Below the pieces are notes generated by a model. That model did no database searches and was not told where the DNA came from. It saw only the letters and a program-made list of their open reading frames with translations. The translations under genes were made by a program, and so were the position numbers. Positions 30,475 to 37,177 of a DNA stretch of 44,573 bases are shown here, in pieces; within the stretch, counting starts at the first letter, position 1; each line of letters opens with the position of its first letter. The DNA comes from a virus: positions 1 through 44,573 of the IMG/VR virus record IMGVR_UViG_3300022542_001185; one strand, 5' to 3'.

Positions 30475-31046
30475 TATTTTATTCCTTTCCAATTTTGGAT
30501 TCTTGCTGCCGCTATAGCGTAGCTCTGATCTGAATAATCGTGTTTTTGCGCTTTATATTTCCCATTTTTCTTCAAATATACACATAGTAGTTCCGGTAAA
30601 GATTGTTCAAAAAGAACTGAATAAGCCAATCCGTATAGAATCAACTGGAGTACGTTCCATTTAGCCGGTGCGCCGTTTTTTATATCTAATATGGTTCTTA
30701 CTCCATCTACAAGACATATTCTATCTGCGGTCCCGGCATAACCAAGAATAGGATGATATAATTGTACTTCTATCTCTGAAGGCTCAACAGTAATATTCAA
30801 ATCCTTTCGTGCTGTTATCCAACCCTCCAGATAAGGCATATCCTCGCTGGCTATTGTTCCCCAATCAAGTGTTCTGTTATCATATAGTTCTGTCAATAAA
30901 TGCCTTCTTTTCCCGTTAGCAGCTCCAGCATCAGTATAAAACGGAAGAGCTTTCATACAACCACAATTTTTTAATATTGTGGTCACAGACGGAAGTTCCC
31001 TTCCGTCTAATGTATAGATATGTTTTGCTTCATCGAATTCCAGCAT
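30474..31046 (-). CDS. RecB/PD-(D/E)XK exonuclease, 190 aa
   Basis: The start FDEAKHIYTLDGRELPSVTT is typical of phage PD-(D/E)XK exonucleases. The active site follows: E93 in IEVQLYHP, G-T-A-D108, D121-I-K123, and Q134 in NVLQLILYGLA. It would resect double-strand ends for the RecT annealase encoded upstream in the same operon, forming a Red-like pair. TAATG couples it to the preceding coiled-coil gene. Confidence 0.8.
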   Translation of the reverse strand: MLEFDEAKHIYTLDGRELPSVTTILKNCGCMKALPFYTDAGAANGKRRHLLTELYDNRTLDWGTIASEDMPYLEGWITARKDLNITVEPSEIEVQLYHPILGYAGTADRICLVDGVRTILDIKNGAPAKWNVLQLILYGLAYSVLFEQSLPELLCVYLKKNGKYKAQKHDYSDQSYAIAAARIQNWKGIK

Positions 31047-31705
31047 TAAAACTTCTTCACTTTATTGTTGTAGAATCTAACTCCATCGAAAAGCTTTTTC
31101 CCTTCTGTCGATTTTGCATAATCATTTAAAGCCTTCTGATTAACTTCAAGAAACTCTGTATAACCTAACCTGACAACTGCCATAAGGAATTTGTGAAAAT
31201 CGATTACTTCCCCTTTCCAGTTATCGGTCGTAGATCCGGCAGTCTTAAAAGTTGATTGAACATGAACATCGGCTACAGCTACATTAGCCTCTGGATCGAG
31301 AGCTGATATGATCCCGTTAGCTATTTCATTTCCCTGATCAATATTTTTCTGCAATTCTGTCTTAATTTTTTCTTCTTTGGCCAGCCTGATTGCTTCCTGC
31401 TCTTCCTCAAATGATATCATGAGTTTTTTCAGCTTTTCCTTGCTTTCTGTCGGTCCTTTAAGAAATGTTTTTTCCAGAGCTACAGCATCTTTATGAGCTT
31501 TCTGCGTACTTTGTTTTATCGGGGAGAAGTGAGACTTCACATCTTTAATTATTTCATTAATAGCCTTCCCCAATACCTGAGCTATTGAATAATCATCTTC
31601 TGTTTTAATGGAAAGTTCTTTTACCATTACCGATACATCTGTTGAAGCTTTTTTCAGTTTTACTTCAGGGTTAATTACTTCAATTTCTATTTCTTTTTCT
31701 GACAT
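31046..31705 (-). CDS. Coiled-coil phage protein of the recombination operon, 219 aa
   Basis: Typical of a widespread phage family found with RecT-like genes: an N-terminal helical region (EDDYSIAQVLGKAINEIIKD), a HFSPIKQSTQKAHKDAVALE motif, a central coiled coil (residues ~90-125), then a C-terminal domain with GEVIDFHKFLMAVVRLGYTE and VRFYNNKVKKF. Function is not established. AAGGAAGAGAATAA precedes the ATG. Likely expressed with the exonuclease and RecT. Confidence 0.65.
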   Translation of the reverse strand: MSEKEIEIEVINPEVKLKKASTDVSVMVKELSIKTEDDYSIAQVLGKAINEIIKDVKSHFSPIKQSTQKAHKDAVALEKTFLKGPTESKEKLKKLMISFEEEQEAIRLAKEEKIKTELQKNIDQGNEIANGIISALDPEANVAVADVHVQSTFKTAGSTTDNWKGEVIDFHKFLMAVVRLGYTEFLEVNQKALNDYAKSTEGKKLFDGVRFYNNKVKKF

Positions 31706-31890
31706 TTATTCTCTTCCTTCTTGGCTATTCTCTCAAGTTCACTTTTTAGAAATGCCGGATCTCTATCTATTTTATTACAATATTTTCTGGCATCTGTATG
31801 GGCCCAATCCTCATAAAGAGTAAATCTTTTAAGCTCTATACCTTCATGCACAATAACAACATCCGTTCCTGATTCATATTTATGTGCCAT
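31687..31890 (-). CDS. Hypothetical protein, 67 aa
   Basis: A beta N-terminus (KYESGTDVVIVHEGIELKRF) leads into a charged lysine-rich helix ending KKEENKCQKKK. It overlaps the coiled-coil gene start by 19 bases. No family recognised. Confidence 0.5.
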   Translation of the reverse strand: MAHKYESGTDVVIVHEGIELKRFTLYEDWAHTDARKYCNKIDRDPAFLKSELERIAKKEENKCQKKK

Positions 31891-32211
31891 TTAATCTTCC
31901 GGTTCCCAGTTTTCTACAAGTTTTATAATTCTGCCAGCCGCTTCAGATCTTTTCTCTTTGGTGTTGGCACTTGTCCAGGACCAATAGTCAGAACAATTAT
32001 CGTTGCCCCCAGATAAATCTCTTAGTGGGCAAAAACTGCAATTTTCTGCTCCATCTATTTCACATAGAGCACAACCACCTGAAAAATCTTCAATCTTATT
32101 GTAAATCCTCTCCGGTAAATTTTCCTTATCGCCAACTGCCGGATTATCTCTTAGATATCGCCACACTTCCAGAGTAATTTCTTTAGCTTTTGTTTTGGTT
32201 AATTCAACCAT
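31891..32211 (-). CDS. Cys-rich phage protein, 106 aa
   Basis: A helical start (EITLEVWRYLRDNPAVGDKE) is followed by GGCALCEIDGAENCSFCPLR, then CSDYW and a helix. This 'CPLCE..C..CPL' layout is common in phage early regions and suggests zinc binding; no function is known. The stop abuts the next gene directly. Confidence 0.55.
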   Translation of the reverse strand: MVELTKTKAKEITLEVWRYLRDNPAVGDKENLPERIYNKIEDFSGGCALCEIDGAENCSFCPLRDLSGGNDNCSDYWSWTSANTKEKRSEAAGRIIKLVENWEPED

Positions 32212-32214
32212 TTT

Positions 32215-32421
32215 CTATTTCCTTTTTGATATATATATACGTTCTCCACCTCTCAGTCTAAATAATATATCTTTTAAAATTTTTTCTGGTGTAGCCTTAT
32301 TACTTGCTATAGGATAATCGGATAGTTTGAAGGGTTTATAGTTATTATCACCCCACCATAGAGTTCTATTCATAATATTTTCCGGTAGATTATTAGCATT
32401 CAGAACATCGTATTCATCCAT
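32215..32421 (-). CDS. Hypothetical protein, 68 aa
   Basis: Begins MDEYDVLNANNLPENIMNRT and ends with a basic tail (FRLRGGERIYISKRK). Overlaps the recT stop by 8 bases. Function unknown. Confidence 0.5.
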   Translation of the reverse strand: MDEYDVLNANNLPENIMNRTLWWGDNNYKPFKLSDYPIASNKATPEKILKDILFRLRGGERIYISKRK

Positions 32422-33388
32422 TACTTGTATCCCTCACCAGATCGTTAAATAAGTCTTTTAGTAGATTCTGATCGTTCATATGCTCTTTTGCCGATTTTAT
32501 GTAATCCATTTTCCCTTTTGGATATTGATCATTTGACATAGGAGGCAATTTACTCTTGTTTACCAGAGCTATTATCTCATGAAAATAGTTGATTTTGGGT
32601 GTCTGCGGCTCCTCTGCCGCACGTTCTTCGAATTCTGATGGTAATATAGGTGCAGATTGGTTCTGATGCTCTGGCAAGCCTTCTGCATCCATCACTGTCT
32701 GTGCTGGAGGTTTGGATTTACTAAAAGGTTTGCTGAATGGCTTTTGAGGAAGTTCGTGATCACTCCGGGTTTCCTGTTTGATAGGTTTGGGATCTTCTGG
32801 AGTTACATCTCTTTCATCATGATCCGGCATTTCATCAATAGTATAAGGAATCCCATGGAGAACATCTTCAAAGAAGAGTCTGAAGCACTGAGACATAGCT
32901 GTTTTTCTGGTCATCATTCTCGGCTGTTTAACCCAAAATTTGTTCGGAGTTCCGTCTTTTTTTGTCTGAAAAGCTTCCGTATAATGAACTGTCCACTTCT
33001 GGACTCTCGACCTATCTTTCCTTTTCACCACTAATGTTGCCCAATACTTCTCTATCGGAGTTTCTGCCGAAGCCGTTTCTATATCCCAGTATTCCATTAA
33101 GCCGGATTCCTCAGCTTTCTTCAGGTACGTCTCGTACCCTACGGTAATGGCTAACGTTCTGTATTCGCCCTTTCCGTAAGCTACAACATGGATTTCTCGC
33201 TTGAAAGGATTAAGCTGATACATCTTAGCCATTTCTTTATAGGCTTCCATTTCGTAAGGCAGAAGCTGTGTTCCGATCCCCATAGTTTTCATGAATTTAT
33301 TCAAAAGGTCATCTGTTATTGGAGTCGAGATTTCTCTCTTCTGAACGGCGACAATCTCTTTGGTTTTTTCTTTTTTAAACAGGTTCAA
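32414..33388 (-). CDS. RecT/Bet-family single-strand annealing recombinase, 324 aa
   Basis: Family landmarks are ELMAKMYQLNPFKREIH-like MAKMYQLNPFKREIHVVAYG (residues ~48-67), ITVGYETYLKKAEESGLMEY, and KQPRMMTRKTAMSQCFRLFF, then GIPYTIDEM. The C-terminal ~120 residues are Pro/Ser/Lys-rich linker plus a small helical domain, as in Bet proteins that contact host SSB. It starts at TTG 33388 after GGAGGAG. Together with the downstream exonuclease it should carry out strand-annealing recombination and replication repair. Confidence 0.85.
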   Translation of the reverse strand: MNLFKKEKTKEIVAVQKREISTPITDDLLNKFMKTMGIGTQLLPYEMEAYKEMAKMYQLNPFKREIHVVAYGKGEYRTLAITVGYETYLKKAEESGLMEYWDIETASAETPIEKYWATLVVKRKDRSRVQKWTVHYTEAFQTKKDGTPNKFWVKQPRMMTRKTAMSQCFRLFFEDVLHGIPYTIDEMPDHDERDVTPEDPKPIKQETRSDHELPQKPFSKPFSKSKPPAQTVMDAEGLPEHQNQSAPILPSEFEERAAEEPQTPKINYFHEIIALVNKSKLPPMSNDQYPKGKMDYIKSAKEHMNDQNLLKDLFNDLVRDTSNG

Positions 33389-33390
33389 TT

Positions 33391-33585
33391 TTACATCTCC
33401 TCCTTCGACATCTTCTTTCTTCCACGTTTCTTATTCCTTTTATGGAAGGCTTCTTTCTCTGATTTTTTCCACACGTATTGATTCCCGAGCATGGTAACAC
33501 CATTCTCTTTTGCCCATTTCAAGGCAATCGGTTGAGTGATACCCTCTTCAGTTATCACCTCTTTGGTTGTATATAATTTAGTCAT
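33391..33585 (-). CDS. Small HTH (MerR/excisionase-like) protein, 64 aa
   Basis: KLYTTKEVITEEGITQPIAL, then KWAKENGVTMLGNQYVWKKS, has the winged-helix layout of excisionase or MerR-type DNA-binding domains, ending in a basic helix (KRNKKRGRKK). First gene of the early operon, with only an AGGA directly before the ATG. The promoter -10 is 6 bases upstream, so the mRNA may be leaderless. It could autoregulate the early operon. Confidence 0.55.
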   Translation of the reverse strand: MTKLYTTKEVITEEGITQPIALKWAKENGVTMLGNQYVWKKSEKEAFHKRNKKRGRKKMSKEEM

Positions 33586-33591
33586 ATCCTA

Positions 33592-33620
33592 AATGTAGTT
33601 TATTAAAATGTTTTCGTCAA
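33592..33620 (-). promoter_or_regulatory. Early operon promoter TTGACG-17-TACATT
   Basis: On the minus strand TTGACG (33615-33620) and TACATT (33592-33597) are 17 bases apart, five of six and four of six consensus matches, in the only gap upstream of the early genes. It starts immediately after the late-operon terminator. The predicted start site falls at the A of the first ATG. Confidence 0.65.
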
Positions 33621-33629
33621 GTAATATAT

Positions 33630-33657
33630 TAAAAAAGATCCCCAATAATGAGGATCT
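33630..33657 (-). terminator. Intrinsic terminator of the late/lysis operon
   Basis: Minus strand AGATCC pairs with GGATCT (33652-33657 with 33636-33641) and is followed by a run of six U. It sits just after the spanin locus and before the early promoter, separating late and early transcription units. Confidence 0.85.
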
Positions 33658-33668
33658 GGAATTTTATG

Positions 33669-34145
33669 TTATCTGCCGAATATTAAAATCAGTACAAGAA
33701 TCAGTATTGTGGCTGTTTCTCCTATAATTATTCCGTTACGGATTTTCTGCCCTTTCAATATAGAATTGTAGCTCTGAATTAAGTTCTCCAAGTCCATCTG
33801 CAACTTTCTGAATTCCCTGTCTGCTATCGCTGATTCTTCCAGATAAAGATCCCAGTCCAGTTTCAATACTTTCGCTGATGTCAATAATTTCAGGTGTTTC
33901 TGTTCCCAGTTCAACAATTTCTGATTCAAGATCACTGACTCTTCCAGCAATTCTGATACGGTCTGAGTTGAGGCTTTCAATTGTAGCTGAATAACTTCTA
34001 ATTGATCCCTGTAATTCTGCGTTCTCTCGCTCCAAGCCTTTAGTTGTTCCACGGGAATAGGCACATCCTGTGATAAACCCTGAACCGAAAATGAGAACAG
34101 CAATAACACCGACAATAATATACTTAAATACTTTCTGCATTTCAT
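33669..34145 (-). CDS. Overlapping frame: possible spanin partner, 158 aa, C-terminal membrane span
   Basis: This frame starts 5 bases before the lipoprotein frame and runs 67 bases past its stop. It encodes a signal-peptide-like N-terminus (KYLSILLSVLLLFSFSVQG), coiled-coil helices and a C-terminal membrane span (ATILILVLILIFGR, last ~20 residues) ending just before the terminator. Many Leu/Gln codons in the overlapped part look like a shadow of the other frame, but the unshared 3' end has normal codon use. It may be a true second gene, or the C-terminus of a frameshifted lipoprotein spanin. Confidence 0.45.
   Translation of the reverse strand: MKCRKYLSILLSVLLLFSFSVQGLSQDVPIPVEQLKAWSERTQNYRDQLEVIQLQLKASTQTVSELLEESVILNQKLLNWEQKHLKLLTSAKVLKLDWDLYLEESAIADREFRKLQMDLENLIQSYNSILKGQKIRNGIIIGETATILILVLILIFGR
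33736..34140 (-). CDS. Spanin-like lipoprotein with coiled coil, 134 aa
   Basis: The N-terminus has a lipoprotein signal: MQKVFKYIIVGVIAVLIFGS, then GFITGC with lipobox I-T-G-C26. The mature part is coiled coil (ENAELQGSIRSYSATIESLN, later DSRQGIQKVADGLGELNSEL) without further membrane span. Position next to the holin and lysin, plus a second overlapping frame, fits outer-membrane spanin genes (Rz1 class) that fuse inner and outer membranes at lysis. Codon use is normal, so this is the primary frame. AAGGAG lies 9 bases before the ATG. Confidence 0.6.
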   Translation of the reverse strand: MQKVFKYIIVGVIAVLIFGSGFITGCAYSRGTTKGLERENAELQGSIRSYSATIESLNSDRIRIAGRVSDLESEIVELGTETPEIIDISESIETGLGSLSGRISDSRQGIQKVADGLGELNSELQFYIERAENP

Positions 34146-34345
34146 TCTTCTCCTTCCTTTCTTTTCTTTAATGAACTAATTGTCATATAAGAAACTATAA
34201 TTCCACCAATAATTCCTATAGCAACCCAAACATCACTATTATTTGCAGCTACACCATAAATTGACATTCCTGTAACATATAATATTGCCCATAAAACTAT
34301 CCACCATCTTCTTGATCCCATTTTCTTTTTCATTTTTTCTGTCAT
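34142..34345 (-). CDS. Holin-like protein, 67 aa, two membrane spans
   Basis: A charged start (TEKMKKKMGSRR) precedes two hydrophobic spans, WWIVLWAILYVTGMSIYGV (residues ~13-31) and VWVAIGIIGGIIVSYMTI (~39-56), and a lysine/glutamate tail, the layout of class II holins. It lies between the endopeptidase and spanin genes with ATGA overlaps at both ends. It would form lesions in the cytoplasmic membrane to release the lysin. Assignment is by topology and context. Confidence 0.65.
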   Translation of the reverse strand: MTEKMKKKMGSRRWWIVLWAILYVTGMSIYGVAANNSDVWVAIGIIGGIIVSYMTISSLKKRKEGEE

Positions 34346-34815
34346 AATGTTTCATATCCTATTAAAACACAGAAGCCGTAACCTATTTGATCAAATCCTA
34401 CAAAAAGAATTTCCACATTTTTAACCTTTTTTCTATTAAAATATATCTTAAAATGATCTTTTGATCTATGTCTATCTTTTGGAACCAGATCATAAGCTGG
34501 ATGATTCTTACCATAAATCTTTTTATATTCTTTACACATATATTGAGTTGTTATTACCAATTTGAATTTAAATAGATCCTCATCTTTAAAATAATCTAAT
34601 TGTGTTTTACAGGGTTTATATCTTTTAAGAATTCCAATTTCTCTCAGTCGGATAATTTTTCTGACAAATCCATAAATCAGATCAATATGAAGATGATTAA
34701 ATTTTGATTGACCTGAAGTTCCCATTATTCCAATAAAATCACCAAACTTTAATGAATCTCCAACTTTAAGATGAGACATAGATTCAAGATGAGCATATCT
34801 TACTGTATATTTCAC
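34342..34815 (-). CDS. Circularly permuted M23-type endopeptidase (lysin), 157 aa
   Basis: All M23/LytM zinc and catalytic elements are present but in permuted order. The N-terminal half holds TVRYAHLESM (H9), KVGDSLKFGDFIGIMGTSGQ and NHLHIDL (H41, H43), which normally ends the fold. The C-terminal half holds NHPAYDLV (H105, D109) and FDQIGYGFCVLIGYE, which normally begins it. A basic linker (residues ~52-85) joins the two. It should cleave peptidoglycan cross-bridges. GTG at 34815 overlaps the previous stop as GTGA. Located beside holin and spanin genes. Confidence 0.75.
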   Translation of the reverse strand: MKYTVRYAHLESMSHLKVGDSLKFGDFIGIMGTSGQSKFNHLHIDLIYGFVRKIIRLREIGILKRYKPCKTQLDYFKDEDLFKFKLVITTQYMCKEYKKIYGKNHPAYDLVPKDRHRSKDHFKIYFNRKKVKNVEILFVGFDQIGYGFCVLIGYETL

Positions 34816-35621
34816 GGTGTTGAATCCTCATACCGCTCCATAACCCCATCGAAACTTGCTGTCATCACATTTGATGCAATAGCATCCCTAATCTCAATCC
34901 ACACAAGAGTCTTCTCCTGAAATACTTTAGGAACTTCAGGCCATTCAATAATTTTTTGATCACTGTCTTTAAACACTAATGAGTGTATAACTCTTATTCC
35001 CTCATTTAGCTGATATTCCATTAACATAATCTCTCCAACTAATGAACCGGTTTTAGAACCTTCAAATCTCAGAATATCAATATACATCTTGCATCCTGCG
35101 AATACCGGCATTACTGCTTTTTGAGTTTGCCCATATCCCTGGTATATCATCGCCATAGTAGCCCCTGCACCAGTTTTTTTTATAGTGATATGCCCAGCAG
35201 TTCTCTGCGCGCCAGAGTTTTTTATTTTAGCTCTATACACATAAAGAAATTCTTGTGTTGTAGAAGATGAAACAGTTACCCCATTAGTTGCAAGTATTTC
35301 TTCGATAGGATTCCAATTTATATCCACTCCCTGTATTAAAATTGCCTTTGCCCCTGTTCCTGACGGATTATCCTGAGCGTCTGAACTAATCAGTTCAACA
35401 GCAGTTGCAACTGTCTCAATTACAATGGGTCCATCTTCATCCTGGATTACATCTCCTATAGCCGATGCTGTAGGATTTCTGCCGAATTTATCAATTCCAA
35501 AAGTCCCAGGTTCATCTCCTTCAGCAACAGTATTCCCCCAAGGTTTAAGCCCTTTGGTTAATCTTTTAGAAATCGGATCACTTCTTCTTCCTGCTAATTC
35601 TGTTAAATCTGTTATACTCAT
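34812..35621 (-). CDS. Virion structural protein, 269 aa
   Basis: Beta-rich, with VATAVELISSDAQDNPSGTG, then AILIQGVDINWNPIEEILAT and QEFLYVYRAKIKNSG, a pattern shared with tail-associated or decoration proteins of marine podoviruses. It has no membrane span. AGGAGGAATTT precedes the ATG. It lies between fibre and lysis genes and is probably a minor virion component. No exact function. Confidence 0.55.
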   Translation of the reverse strand: MSITDLTELAGRRSDPISKRLTKGLKPWGNTVAEGDEPGTFGIDKFGRNPTASAIGDVIQDEDGPIVIETVATAVELISSDAQDNPSGTGAKAILIQGVDINWNPIEEILATNGVTVSSSTTQEFLYVYRAKIKNSGAQRTAGHITIKKTGAGATMAMIYQGYGQTQKAVMPVFAGCKMYIDILRFEGSKTGSLVGEIMLMEYQLNEGIRVIHSLVFKDSDQKIIEWPEVPKVFQEKTLVWIEIRDAIASNVMTASFDGVMERYEDSTP

Positions 35622-35630
35622 AAATTCCTC

Positions 35631-36152
35631 CTAATATTCGAACCAATTCAGCCTAAATCCAACCAAGGGTGTAATTGCTGCATCCAAGTTTGTTATTCTT
35701 ATTAAAACCTTTGTATTCACTACAGGTTTAAAAGGTAGTGATCCGGGAATAATTATTGCAGTTGAAAATGCTCCTTGCGAAGATGCTGGAATCGGTATTC
35801 CAGAAAACCTTGTTCCCAAATCAGTTATAGTTGGATTTAATTTAAACCTCATTTCCGGCAGTTCTGTATAAAAATCACCATTTCTATTGAATCCCTGAAG
35901 AACTGAACCCGACCCTTCTGTGTCTGCTGTAATTCCACTATATATTTCCATTGTTAAAGATGCGCCAAGAACCGTAATAGTAGGAACAATAGCTTCAGCA
36001 TGTTCTCTTGTTAATGTGGTTATGTCGGCAACAAAATCTTTAACCTCAGAAACAGCAAAGGTATAAAATTCAGAGAATGTAAATGCTCTCCCCATTTCAT
36101 ATAATATCTGGTATTTAGACGGATAATATCTTCTATTTAAAACTGTATTCAT
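35631..36152 (-). CDS. Probable virion structural protein, 173 aa
   Basis: Beta-rich protein with few charges in the middle, e.g. TITVLGASLTMEIYSGITAD and ending VGFRLNWFEY, typical of phage tail or decoration proteins. ATG overlaps the preceding stop (ATGA), and the next gene is another structural candidate. Family not recognised. Confidence 0.5.
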   Translation of the reverse strand: MNTVLNRRYYPSKYQILYEMGRAFTFSEFYTFAVSEVKDFVADITTLTREHAEAIVPTITVLGASLTMEIYSGITADTEGSGSVLQGFNRNGDFYTELPEMRFKLNPTITDLGTRFSGIPIPASSQGAFSTAIIIPGSLPFKPVVNTKVLIRITNLDAAITPLVGFRLNWFEY

Positions 36153-36361
36153 TTATCCATACCCTTTATAGTGAAATGATTCATGATCAAATCTAATTTT
36201 TTACTTATTCCTTTTAATTCGGCATCAATTCTCTCATCGTGTTTTTCTATTTCATTTATCTTTTTTTCGTTATGCCGACTCCACATGCCATCAATTACTA
36301 TCAGGCCGAAAAGAATCCCTGCTGTACCATATCCTATCATATTGCTGAAAAAACTGCCCAC
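36149..36361 (-). CDS. Small membrane protein with coiled coil, 70 aa (GTG start)
   Basis: GTG at 36361 follows GGAGGGGTT. The N-terminal hydrophobic span (IGYGTAGILFGLIVIDGMW, residues ~9-27) is followed by a charged helix (NEKKINEIEKHDERIDAELK). This is a signal-anchor topology like holin-associated or i-spanin proteins. It could be the inner-membrane spanin partner or an accessory holin; function unproven. Confidence 0.5.
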   Translation of the reverse strand: MGSFFSNMIGYGTAGILFGLIVIDGMWSRHNEKKINEIEKHDERIDAELKGISKKLDLIMNHFTIKGMDK

Positions 36362-36384
36362 AACCCCTCCAAATAATTTTATGT

Positions 36385-36693
36385 TTATTTTCTAAATAAA
36401 CTCCATACATGAGCACAATCTCCTGTTCCATTTTTAATTACAAATAAAGAGCATTTTTCACAAATACATTTACCAATTCTATGGGGACAATTTTTCTGAA
36501 TACGAACATAACCATATACTAAAAATGATTCTATATTTTTTCGACCTCTTGTCCACTCTTGTAATTTTCCTTTCTCTGTTTGAATCATAATAACAGATTG
36601 ATTTAATGTATCATCTAATGTTAATACACATTCTTTAGGAATACTATATTTCTTAAATATTTTATAATCTTTTTTTATTGTTCTTATTTCCAT
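36385..36693 (-). CDS. Hypothetical protein with C-terminal Cys cluster, 102 aa
   Basis: Basic N-terminus (KKDYKIFKKYSIPKECVLTL) and C-terminal NCPHRIGKCICEKCSLFVIK plus a further Cys-His, a possible zinc site. AAGGAGAAATATAA precedes the ATG. It lies among fibre and virion genes. Function unknown. Confidence 0.5.
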   Translation of the reverse strand: MEIRTIKKDYKIFKKYSIPKECVLTLDDTLNQSVIMIQTEKGKLQEWTRGRKNIESFLVYGYVRIQKNCPHRIGKCICEKCSLFVIKNGTGDCAHVWSLFRK

Positions 36694-36705
36694 TTATATT
36701 TCTCC

Positions 36706-37167
36706 TTAAATAGTAATCATTTCAAAGTCATATTTTTCTATAAGTTTTAAAAAAGACATCAACATAGAATAAGCTTGTTCAATTTTTTCTTTTTCTATAT
36801 ATTTTTCTGTTTTTTCTTCAACTCCAGTTACAACAAGAACTTTTTCCCCATCCGGTTCTTTTACTATTTTTGTTATATTTTTTGGCGGAGGAGCATCAAA
36901 AACTTTTTTCCATTTCTGACTGATGTTAAAAATAAAATCTATAATATTTTCATTTACTGTATCTTTCAGTAATTCCCATAAAATATTATTTTCTTTTTTT
37001 GAAAAAGTTAGATGTATCTGACAAGATTGTTCTAATGTTTGTTCTAAATAAAGAACTCCCTTTAAAGGAACAACATTTATTGTTATTGTTAAATTATCTG
37101 AATCTCTATCTATAACCCTTATAGACTCTCTTAATAAAAGTCTATCATCTATTTTTATACCATACAT
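36706..37167 (-). CDS. Hypothetical protein after collagen-like fibre, 153 aa
   Basis: The true start is ATG 37167, six bases after AGGAGG. The same frame stays open for 100 more codons upstream, but that part overlaps the fibre gene. The protein begins YGIKIDDRLLLRESIRVIDR, is beta-rich at first and charged helical later (EEKTEKYIEKEKIEQAYSML). It may be a fibre chaperone or minor virion protein, based on position only. Confidence 0.55.
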   Translation of the reverse strand: MYGIKIDDRLLLRESIRVIDRDSDNLTITINVVPLKGVLYLEQTLEQSCQIHLTFSKKENNILWELLKDTVNENIIDFIFNISQKWKKVFDAPPPKNITKIVKEPDGEKVLVVTGVEEKTEKYIEKEKIEQAYSMLMSFLKLIEKYDFEMITI

Positions 37168-37177
37168 ATAACTCCTC

